64,000 nt of DNA from Globodera rostochiensis (taxonomy: Eukaryota > Nematoda > Chromadorea > Rhabditida > Heteroderidae): NCBI GenBank assembly GCA_018350325.1, contig JAEVLN010000023.1:1241001-1305000 (forward strand). Reading direction: 5' to 3'. This document shows, one piece after another, positions 54,770-64,000 of this stretch. The notes under the pieces are model-generated. The model had not been told where the DNA came from. It saw only the letters and a program-made list of their open reading frames with translations, and made no database searches. Numbering within the stretch: the first letter of the stretch is position 1; the number at the start of each line of letters is the position of its first letter. The position numbers and the translations under genes were made by a program.

Positions 54770-56880
54770 TAATTCTTAGATTTGTATATGGCGGTCCCTT
54801 TGATCACCGTTCTCCCCCATTAGCTTCTATAATCCCTCAATGGCGGTCCCTTTGATCGCGGCTCTCGCCAATAGCTGCTATACGGAAGCTGTGTGAATTG
54901 TTTTTTGGTTTTTCAATTTTTTTTGTGCCTTTTTTTTGATCGGAAATTGGGGGCTTGCCAAGGAAATTTAGGCTTTTCTGATCGTTTTTTAACATTTTTA
55001 TAACTCGAGACTGACTAAATTAAATGTGAAATTTTAGGGGAAGCTCAAATAGAAACTTTCTGATCATATTTATTTTTTCAGAATTTTAAACCAATATATT
55101 TTTCGCCAATAAAATACTAGCCAACCAAAAGTGGTCGTTTTTCCTTAATTTTTCAAAAATAACAACCGATTCAAAAAGCCGCTTTAAATTTTCATTTTTT
55201 ATTTTTTATTGACGAATTACTTTGAACTTAATTTTTAACTTTTTAATGCCAAGAATTGATACGCGTTATTTTAACTTTTAATAAACTTTTAACAAGTTAA
55301 AAGTGAGATTTGGTATAGGGCTCAGCAGAGGATGCTGCGCCATTTCGCCTCCAATAGAGCCGCTGGGATTGAGCAGTGATATCCCTCAAATGATTAACCG
55401 AAAGTGAAAACGAATTTTTTAGGTTGGGACCGCCGGGGGCGCCGATGTTATTTATCTCTTATCATTTCATACAGGAACGGGTTGAGTAAAATGAAAAGTG
55501 ACTCTAAAATGCAAACTTAGGCGCTGAATACAATACCACGTTTAAATCGGTTTATAAAGCCGCTTGTTGTGTAGCGCCCGAGGCGTGCAGGCCTCCGCAG
55601 AAAGTTGCAACAGAATTTGTGATTAAAAGGAATTGTTTGGGAGTTCGAATTTAAAAGCTTTACGCGCGTTTTGGAGCGGGATTAATTCACTTTAATGAAT
55701 TTTGTCAATATTAAAAGTAATTTTGTATATGAACGAATGAACTAAGAGAGTACGGGATATTTGAAAGAAAAAACAATTTGTAATAATTATCTCATTATTG
55801 TCTTTGCCTGCGAAGCAATTACTGCCCCCCCCCCTCAAAAAAAAGTAAATGACTAAATTTATTGTTAATTCGAGGAGAGTTCCAGTCAGTGTGCCGTGAA
55901 CCCTACTCTCAACGGCATTTGCTTCTCATCTCAATTGTGTCCGGCGTCGACCGAAGCAACCAATTCCAAATGCCGGCTATGGAAACGGAGAAAACATTTA
56001 ATTTTAGGTTCATTCAAAAATTCGGGAAATTGAAAATTGTAAAAAGTGCCATTTTACGCCATATTTTGGTGCATTTTTTGGCTTTTGTTTGGAGCATATA
56101 AATCCGTTCCCTGTTAATTTACTCCAAAAATTTTAAATATTTTAATTATAATTTTACTTTGAAAGTGTTAAACTTCCGGAGGGGGGGGGGGGTAAAAGGA
56201 GCGCATTTTGTTATTGTTTAATTTTGCGAAATATTGGAGACATTTAATGCCGAAGGTCCGAAGTAGAGAGTCCGTTTCCCCCCTTTTTTCAGTCTATAAA
56301 AAAGTTTTAAAAGTTTGTTAACAATTTAAAAGTGCTCCGAAATGGCTGTTCTGCTGACGGCGAGTCGGTGGAGGTCAGTGGCTGGCAAAGTGCCAGCTTT
56401 GTGAGGGCCAAATATGCAACAAAAACGACGCGAAAATATTTTATTTCATTTAAATTTGAAAATGTTGCAAAAAGTTTGTTTTAATTTTAATTTAAAATTG
56501 CGCAGTTTCAACGGCTTTTTTTATTAGACGGTAAAAATGTTCTTAAATTTAAAAACTATTCCAAACATTCAGCGAGTCCGGCATGGAAAACGCGGAAAAC
56601 GCGGCAACGCAAGAGTAAATAAAATTTTAATTTTTAAATAGCTGCAATTTTTTCAAATACTCAAAATTATTTTTATTGAAAATTATAATTAAAAATATTC
56701 GCAAGCAATATTTTTATTAAAAATTGTAATTTCAAATCATTTAAATATTTGCAAATATTCTATATAATTAATTTAAAATCATTTTAATTTACATTCACGG
56801 CTTCAGTGCCATCTAAAGATCATTTGACAGAAAGGCAAGCGTGAATTGTTTGTGGAAATTGGCATTTTGACCAAAAAAAT
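54770..56880. other. Gap without a supported gene
   Basis: AT-rich. 54780-54880 and 45765-45830 share TCTTAGATTT and a TCTCCCCCAT block. 55380-55740 shares CCCTCAAATGAT, GGAGCGGGA and GTATATGAACGAA blocks with 45810-45980, so the duplication around the 45-kb segment extends here in scrambled form. 56408-56465 is the SPRY 3'-flank block. A 79-codon frame at 55862 has no recognisable content. Confidence 0.5.
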
Positions 56881-56889
56881 GTTACATTT

Positions 56890-57187
56890 GTCAGTTTCCA
56901 ATTTGTCAACGGAATCCCATCGATTTTTTCGGGTTACATTCTGGGGCAACAGCTTCTTTCTAAATTAGTAAATGCTTTGGCCGACAATGAAAAATAAATG
57001 ATAAAACGACCGTAATCTTCAACAGTATAATCACAAATCCGCTAATTTTCAGTTTCTTCTAAATCTCATCGGCAATGTTGTATTTGAAGTTTGGACCAAA
57101 ATTCGCTTCAATTTTGGTGCCAGGCATGTCCAACGTAACGCATGGAAACAAATTGTCGGCAGATTCGACAAGCAACCCGTCAGTGTC
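56890..57187 (-). pseudogene. SPRY fragment G
   Basis: 57187-57056 is a good last exon: DTDGLLVESADNLFPCVTLD then [16 protein letters not shown] and a stop. About 56950-56900 is a scrap of the first SPRY exon (VTRKNRWDSVD) now lying downstream of the last exon, so the order is rearranged. Nothing else of the gene is present. Confidence 0.6.
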
Positions 57188-57233
57188 TGCAAAAATAAAA
57201 TAAACATTAAAGTCGCCCCCCCCTTTATTAACC

Positions 57234-60200
57234 ATACTAAATCAGTGTGTCCGTATGTTTGTCCTTTATTGAATGAAATTTTTTTTGACACGAAAACATT
57301 TTTTGATGGGAGGGAAAAATAAGAGAGCAAAAAAACGAAGAGAGAGAAGAAAGAGAGCGAGGGACATACTGTGTAGAGTTGTTATTGCTTTGTTAAAAAC
57401 AAACAAGCAAAGACATTTTTTATACTTTATTAAACAACAATTTCAACACAATAATGGAAAATTTAACAAAAATTACGTAAAGAAGAATCCCGTTTTCCCG
57501 TTTGTGATAGAATTATTTTCAATAAAAGGGATTTATCTAAAAGTAATTATTTCTTAAAATCGAGTCAAGGGTCAGTGCAAGTAAGTGTTAAGGCAAGTCA
57601 AGAGTCTAGGCAACTCAAGAGTTAAGGCAAGTTAAGAGCCAAAGCAAGTCAAATCAAGGCTGTTGAGCCAAGGCAAGTCAAGAATTAAGGCAAGTCAAGG
57701 CAGTCGAGCCAAGGCAAGTCAAGAATTAAGGCAAGTCAAGGCAGTCGAGCCAAGGCAAGTCAAGGCAGTCAAGACTCTAGGCAAGTCAAATCAAGGCAAG
57801 AGTAAGAGTCAAAGCAAGTCGAGATTCATTCACGAGCCAGGTCAAGAGTCAAGGCAGTCGAGCCAATGCAAGTCAAGAGCCAAGTCAAGGCAGTCAAGAG
57901 TCTAGGCAAGTCAAGAGCCAAGGCAAGAGTAAGAGTCAAAGCAAGTCGAGATTAATTCACGAGCCAGGTCAAGAGACAAGGCAGTCAAGCCAAGGCGAGT
58001 CAAGGCAGTTGAGTCAAAGCAAGTCAAGAACCAAGGTAAGTCAAAGCAAGTCGAGATTCAACGAAAGCCAAGAGTCAAAACAAGAGTAGGGCAAAATCAA
58101 GGCAAGAGTAAAAGCCAAAGCAAGTAGATTCAATCACGAGTCAAGAAGAGTCAGAGCAAGAGTCAAGGCAAGTCAAGAGTTAAGCAAGTCAAGGCAAGTC
58201 AAGAATCGAAGCAAGTCAAGAGTCAGGGCAGAGTCAAGGCAAGTCAAAAGTCAAATCAAGAGTCAGAGCAAGAGTCAAGGCAAGTCATGAGTTAAATCAA
58301 GGCAAGAGTAAAAGTCAAAACAAGTTGAGATTCAATCACGAGTCAAGAGTCAAAGCAAGAGTCAAGGCAAGTCAAGGTTAGGCAAGACAAGGGAAGTCAA
58401 GAATCAAGGCAAGTCAAGAGTTAAGCAAGTCAAGAATCAAAGCAATCGAAATTCAACTCAAGTCAAGAGTCAGGGCAGAGTCAAAGGCAAGTCAAGAGTC
58501 AAAGCAAGTTGAAATTCAAGTCAAGAGTCAGGGCAAGCGTCAAAGCAAGTCAAGAGTCAAATCGAAACAGGAGTAAGAGTCAAAGCAATTAAATTCAATC
58601 ACGAGTCAAGTCAAGAGTCAGGGCAAGAGTCAAGTCAAGAATCAAGGCAAGTGAAGCGTCAGAGAAAAGTCAGCGCAAGAGTCAAGTCAAGAATCAAGGC
58701 AAATCAAGAGTAAGTGAATCAAAAGTTAAAGAAGTCAAGAGCCAAGGCAAGTCAAAAATTCAACGCAAGTCAAGAGTCAGAGCAAGAGAAAGCAAGTCAA
58801 GAATCAAGGCAAGTCACGCGTCAGAAGAGTCAAGGCAAGTCAAGAAGCAAGGCAAGTGAAGAGTCAAGGCAAGTTGAAATTCAACGCAAGTCAAGAGTCA
58901 TGGCAAGTCAAGACTCAAAGAAGTTAAGAGTCAAGGCAACAGAAAAAATTTAAACAAAAAAAAATAAAGACAATAAAGAGCGGTTGGGTGCCGCGAAGCG
59001 GCAGCCAAACGCTCGTCTACTATACTAAATCAGTGTGTCCGTCTGTATGTTTGTCCCGTTTTGAATGAAATTTTTTTTGACACGAAAATTTTTGGTGGTG
59101 GAAAAAGAGAGCCAAAAAACGAAGAGAGTAAGGAAAGAGAGCGAGGGACGACATATTGTGTTAGTTGTTTTTGCTTTGTTAAAAACAAACAACTAAAGAC
59201 ATTTTTATTTTATTAAACAGCAATTTCAACACAATAATGGAAAATGTAACAAAAATCACGTCAAGAAGAATCCCGTTTTTCCCGTTTGTGATAGAATTAT
59301 TTTCAAAAAAGGGATTTTATCTAAAAGTAATTATTTCTTAAAATCGAGTCAAGGGTCAGTGTAAGTCAAGAGTTAAGGCAAGTGTCAAGGAAGGTCAAAA
59401 GTGAAAACAAGAGAAAGAGTTAAAGCATAGTTGAGTTGAGAATTAATGCAAGGCAAGTCACGAATCAAAGCAAGTCGAGATTCAACAAATCACGAGTCAA
59501 AGCAAGTCGAGATTCAAAACAAGTCGAGATTTAAGAGTCAACTCAAGAGTAAGCCAATTCAAGTAAGAGTCAGGGCAGCGTCAAGGCAAGTCGAGAGTCA
59601 AATCAAGAGTCCGGGCGCGTCAAGGCAAGTCAAGATTAAAAAGTCAAGTCAAGAGTAAGCCAAGGCAAGTAAAAGCAAGTCAAGAGTCAAATCAAGTCGA
59701 GATTCAAAATAAGTCGAGATTTAAGAGTCAAGTCAAGAGTAAGCCGATGCAAGTAAGAGTCAGGGCAGTGTCAAGGCAAGTCAAGAGTCAAATCAAGAGT
59801 CAGGGCAGCGTCAAGGCAAGTCAAAAGCCAAATCAAGTCTTGACTCAAGAGTCAAATCAAGGCATGAGTCAGGGCAAAAATCAAGAGTCGACGCAAGTCA
59901 AGAGTCAACGCAAGTCGAGATTCAATGCAAGCTAAAAGTCGTCAAGCCAAGAGTCAATGCAAGTCAAAAGTGAAAACAAGAGAAAGAGTTGAAGCATAGT
60001 CGAGTTGAGAATCAATGCAAGGCAAGGCAAAGTAAGCAAGTCGAGATTAACACAAGTCACGAATCAAAGCAAGTCGAGATTCAACGCAAATCACGAGTCA
60101 AAGCAAGTCGAGATTCAACGCAAATCACGAGTCAAAGCAAGTCGAGATTCAACGCAAGTAAAGGGCAGGGCAAGTCAAGAGTCAAATCAAGGCATGAGTC

Positions 60201-62098
60201 AGGGCAAAAATCAAGAGTCAATGGAAGTCAAGAGACAAGGCAGGTCAAGAAGCAATGCAGTAAGTCGACGCAAGTCAAGAGTCAACGCAAGTCGAGATTT
60301 AATGAAAGCTAAGAGTCGTCAAGTCAAGATTCAATGCAAGTCAAAAGTGAAACAAGAGAAAGAGTTAAAGCATAGTTGAGTTGAGAATTAATGCAAGGCA
60401 AGTCAAGAGGCAAGTCGAGATTCAACGCAAGTAAAGAGTAAATCAAGAGTAAAGCCTAGAGCCAAGGAAAGTCAAAGCAAGACAAGAGTCAAAGTAGTCG
60501 AGATCAAGGGGAAAAGTTTTATACCAAAAGATGAAAGACAATGAAGAGCGGTTGGGTGCCGCGAAGGGGCAGCCAAGCGCTCGTTAACTATACTAAACCA
60601 GTGTGTCCTCCAGTGTGTTTGTCCCGTTTTGAATGGATTTTTTATTCACACGAAAACTTTTTATGGGTGTGAAAAATAAGAGAGCAAAAAAACGAAGAGA
60701 GTGAAGAAAGAGAGCGAGGGGCAGACTGTGTAGAGTTGTTATTGCTTTGTTAAAAACAAACAAGCAAAGACTTTTTTTACTTTAGTAAACAGTAATTTCA
60801 ACATAATAATTGAAAATTTAACAAAAATCACATCAAGAAGAATCCCGTTTCCCATTTGTGACAGGATTTTTTTCAAAGAAAAAGGATTATCTACTTACTT
60901 AAAAATAATTATTTCTTAAAAGCGAGTCAAGGGTCAGTGTAAGTCAAGAGTTAAGGCAAGTGTCAAGGAAAGTCAAGAGTCAAATCAAGGCAAGAGTCAA
61001 AGTAAGTCGAAGTTTAAGAGTCAAGTCGAGAGTAAGCCGAGACAAGTAAGAGTCAGGGCAAAGTCAAGGCAAGTCAAGATTTAAGAGTCAAGTCAAGAGT
61101 AAGCCGAGACAAGTAAGAGTCAGGGCAGTGTCAAGGCAAGTCAAGAGTCAAATCAAGAGTCAGGGCAGCGTCAAGGCAAGTCAAGAGTCAGATTAAGTCG
61201 AGATTCAAAACAAGTCGAGATTTAAGAGTCAAGTCAAGAGTAAGCCGAGGCAAGTAAGAGTCAGGGCAGCGTCAAGGCAAGTCAAGAGTCAAATCAAGAG
61301 TCAGGGCAGCGTCAAGGCAAGTCAAGAGTCAAATCAATAGTAAGTCGGGTCACGTCAAGAGTCAGTGCAAAGTCAAGGCATGTAAGAGTCAACAAGGCAA
61401 GAGTCGGGGCAAAAATCAAGAGTCAACGGAAGTAAAGAGCAAGGCAGGCGAAAAAGCAATGCAAGTCAAAAGTCGACGCAACTCAAGAGTTAAATAGAGG
61501 CAAAGTCAAAGCAAGTCGAGATTTAACGCAAGCCGAGTCAAGACTCAAATCAAAAGTCAGGGCAAGTGACAAGGCAAGCCAAAAGTCAAATCAAGGCAAG
61601 AGTCGGAGCAAAAATCAAGAGTCAAGGCAGGCGAAGAAGCAATGAAAGTCAAAAGGCGACGAAAGTCAAGAGTCAAGGCATTCAACGCAAGTCACGAATC
61701 AAAGCAAGTCAAGATTCAGCGCAAATCACGAGTCAAAGCAAGTCGAGATTCAACGCAAGTAAAAAGGCAAGGCAAGTCAAGAGTCAAATCAAGGCATGAG
61801 TCAGGGCAAAAATCAAGAGTCAATGGAAGTCAAGAGACAAGGCAGGTCAAGAAGCAATGCAGTAAGTCGAGGCAAGTCAAGAGTCAACGCAAGTCGAGAT
61901 TTAATGCAAGCTAAGAGTCGTCAAGTCAAGACTCAATGCAAGTCAAAAGTGAAAACAAGAGAAAGAGTTAAAGCATAGTTGAGTTGAGAATTAATGCAAG
62001 GCAAGTCAAGAGGCAAGTCGAGATTCAACGCAAGTAAAGAGTAAATCAAGAGTAAAGCCTAGAGCCAAGGAAAGTCAAAGTAGTCGAGATCAAGGGGA
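57234..62098 (+). repeat. Three-unit head-to-tail array with CAAGTC microsatellite (Helitron/HINE-like)
   Basis: Units start at about 57234, 59021 and 60589. Each begins ATACTAAATCAGTGTGTCC, followed by a roughly 330-bp AT-rich head (GAGAGCGAGGGAC, GCTTTGTTAAAAACAAACAA, ATCCCGTTT, AAATAATTATTTCTTAAAA-like). Then come 1.2-1.4 kb of degenerate hexamers (CAAGTC, AAGAGT, CAAGGC). Units 1 and 2 end in GAGCGG plus a strong hairpin (arm TTGGGTGCCGC, loop GAA; 58984-59008 and 60552-60576) and ACGCTCGT or GCGCTCGT, after which the next unit starts at once. Unit 3 is cut off at 62098 without the hairpin. A conserved head, a microsatellite core and a 3' hairpin in head-to-tail tandem fit non-autonomous Helitron/helentron-like elements. 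No Rep/helicase is present. Open frames in the repeat are artefacts of its composition. Confidence 0.75.
58984..59008 (+). other. 3'-terminal hairpin of array unit 1
   Basis: Eleven-base arms with one mismatch around a GAA loop, 12 bases before the next unit's start. The equivalent at 60552-60576 has one further change (GGGG for GCGG). Confidence 0.7.
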
Positions 62099-62148
62099 AT
62101 TTTGTCTGGACATTTGCGACATAAGTCAAAATTGACGCTTTTTTATGA

Positions 62149-63440
62149 CTAAAATTTGTATTCTTTCTCACCCAAGCGCTGTTCGTTTAGCGCGTAAATA
62201 ATTTGGCCATTTTTAACGCCGCAGCCGACGACGTCGTCTTTCTCAAACGAAGGCTTTCCGTCTATGAAAGGACGCCCATTGACGTGGGTACATCCCTCAA
62301 CTTCGTGACCCAAAAATGTGCCATCGCTTCCGTATCCGTAAGTGCCTTCGTGATATCCAACAAATTCGTCCAATGGCATTCGTTCGGTTGCAAGTCCAAT
62401 GGAAATAAAGCTAAATATAATATTTTAAAGCACAACAAATGTTTTATAAATAAATTACCTTATTTTCTCTATGATTTTCACTTCGAAATAGGAAATGCCG
62501 AAAGGATTTTCCAGAAGTCGATTTTCAGCCAACACAGAGCTCCACCCCTCTGAAAATTGAGTTAATTCAACAATTTAAATAAACCCTTTTAATCAAAATG
62601 TTTACCCGAATTCTCTCCATTATGTTGGACAACCAATTGACCGGGCTCAGAGAGCGCGAGATTGTCGTGACAATCATCGGAATCCCACCGATTGATTAGC
62701 CCTAAGGAAATATAATTTTCATTTTTCTAAATATTAAAGCTAACTGAGGCCTAAAAGGCAGAATTTCCGAACTATGAACAAAAAATTTAGACCTAAATTA
62801 CCAAGCTTCAGCAAGTAGCTGATGTTCAGCTGCTGTTCTTTCTGATACTTCTCCAGTATGTCATCAATTTCAACGAATTTGTTAGCATTTGACAATTTCT
62901 GTTGCTCCAATTCGGCGAATTTGTTGGCATTCGACTGTTTTTGCTCCTCCAATTCGGCAACGACAATCGCTTAAAAAATCAAATAAAATTTGTTAACCAT
63001 TTTAATACATTTACCATTTTGCGCATTCAATCGATGGACCGTATAAATGACAAAAATAAGCAGAACAATTGCGCACGCGATGCCAGCGATTCGATAAGGA
63101 TCTGTGTAACGTCCAAAAGTTGGCTAACGAATTAAAGAAAGTTTAAATGATTCCAATTGTTTTGTTAGAGATTGACGGAACTGGCATTCCCCCCGGGCTT
63201 TTTTTGGGAGAGTTCCCCCGCCGAGCCTTAGTAGCGCTGTTCGTAAGTCTTGGGGTCTCGGGTTTCGGGACGGTATATAATTCTTATTTTTCAAAATTTA
63301 ATGCTAAAATGATGCCTAAAAGACGGGGGAATTTCCAATTTTAGAAGCTAAATTTTCTTTTTACCATTTTCCAATTCGGCGACGACCATCGCTTGGACAG
63401 ACTTCAGAGATTCAGCCATTTTGAGTCGCATTTCATTCAT
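62149..63440 (-). CDS. Coiled-coil SPRY protein H with possible membrane segment, incomplete
   Basis: Minus-strand exons: 63440-63365 ([20 protein letters not shown]), 63123-63014, 62970-62805 ([20 protein letters not shown]), about 62700-62610 ([30 protein letters not shown]), 62550-62460 ([20 protein letters not shown]) and 62415-62149 ([62 protein letters not shown]). The exon 63123-63014 encodes a hydrophobic helix ([20 protein letters not shown]) followed by RLNAQN and joins in phase to the coil, so the product may be membrane-anchored or have a signal anchor. GV in FGVGD is replaced by EK, and Asn/Ala-rich NLAT is shortened to KN. No last exon (DTANLFV) is seen before the repeat array, so translation would end at the stop inside the former last intron. 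The 5' end is unclear. Confidence 0.55.
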
Positions 63441-63520
63441 TTTCTCTGAAATTTACCCAAACAAATGGTATAAATCGACAAAAGAAATTCAATCGAAAAT
63501 AAAATTGTTAAATTTCGAAG

Positions 63521-63873
63521 TCGATAAAAAGATATTTTAGGGGTATTCGAGGGCTTAGATTCTGAATCTAACATTTATTCGACCAATTCCGAACCCCGGA
63601 CCCGAAGACCCGAATTAGAACAATTTTCAAAAAATCAAAATTTTCCAAAAAACAATTGGCCTTTTTTTAACAACATTACAACGAAAAGGCAAGTAATGAT
63701 CGAATTCAGCTTTTTAAACAATTTAGAGGCCAAAATTGTTTTTTGGAAAAATTTGATTTTTCGAAAATTGTTCTAATTCGGGTCTTCGGGTCCGGGGTTC
63801 GGAATTAGTCGAATAAATGTTAGATTCAGAATCTACGCCCTCGAATACCCCTAGAAAAATCTTTTTATCGACC
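63521..63873. mobile_element. Foldback element with about 150-bp inverted arms
   Basis: GTCGATAAAAAGAT, TAGGGGTATTCGAGGGC, AGATTCTGAATCTAACATT, TATTCGACCAATTCCGAACC and ACCCGAAGACCCGAATTAG on the left are repeated in inverse order on the right (63720-63873), with a roughly 60-bp AT-rich loop. The arms differ by few bases. No target duplication is clear because the inversion extends into the flanks. Confidence 0.8.
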
Positions 63874-63892
63874 GCTAATCGTCGACATGGGC

Positions 63893-63948
63893 AACCCCGG
63901 CCTCCCCGACTTTCCCGCCCCGAAGGGTCGGGGACCAACCCTACCTGA
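63893..63948. repeat. Copy of the short GGGCAACCCC / CCAACCCTA inverted repeat
   Basis: Contains GACTTTCCCGCCCCGA followed by AGGGTCGGGG; the same core is at 42229-42258 within the element 42211-42266. Short inverted ends, no transposase, no target duplication seen. Confidence 0.5.
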
Positions 63949-64000
63949 AAGACCGGGGGAATTTCCAATTTTTGAAACAAAATTTTCTTTTTTACCAATT

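Noticed and set aside
57663..61978. Lys/Ser/Gln-rich open frames
   Set aside because: They arise from the CAAGTC/AAGAGT hexamer repeat, which lacks stops in some phases; no conserved codon pattern.
1..64000. Bacterial or viral origin of the window
   Set aside because: Spliced conserved eukaryotic genes (TACC, NUP88, RBM5-like, LSM5) span it; no viral structural or replication genes were seen.

Overview
The window is nuclear DNA of an animal with small introns. Every recognisable gene is split by 40-600 bp GT-AG introns with the nematode acceptor style (TTTNCAG), the DNA is AT-rich, and there are no operons with ribosome binding sites. A cluster of coiled-coil plus SPRY genes ([35 protein letters not shown]) is the hallmark of the SPRYSEC/RBP-like family expanded in potato cyst nematodes. 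I therefore infer Globodera or a close relative; this is family knowledge, not a database match.

Layout. 1-15000 is a conserved gene block: the 3' part of a TACC centrosomal coiled-coil gene (+), a CCHC zinc-knuckle/RS-rich gene (-), an RBM5/RBM10-like splicing factor (-) that may be continuous with it, and a nearly complete 16-exon nucleoporin NUP88 gene (+). At 15000-16700 there is a small secreted, probably GPI-anchored Ly6-like gene (-) and a broken copy of its last exon. From 18000 to the end the window is accessory: SPRY genes and fragments at about 18-21, 22.7-24.3, 39.6-41.8, 43.8-44.5, 46.3-46.8, 47.7-48.3, 48.9-50.4, 52.4-52.9, 56.9-57.2 and 62.1-63.4 kb. One (48851-50446) looks intact; most others are truncated, rearranged or partial.

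Between them lie a 7.4-kb satellite of about 131-bp monomers, Argonaute and LINE fragments, an M41-protease fragment, an LSM5 fragment split by a transposon, a Gly/Tyr-rich secreted protein gene, and a 4.9-kb array of microsatellite-bearing units that look like head-to-tail Helitron-type elements.

The main hunt result is a set of short non-autonomous elements with terminal inverted repeats and 8-bp target-site duplications, the signature of the hAT superfamily, at eleven loci. One of them (37791-39035) still carries a BED zinc-finger transposase fragment and interrupts the LSM5-like exon inside a codon-level match. A second lies inside a LINE, a third was trapped in the satellite and amplified with it, and two sit side by side on the same duplicated target. 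Exon positions below were read by eye from splice signals and reading-frame continuity; I could not run alignments.
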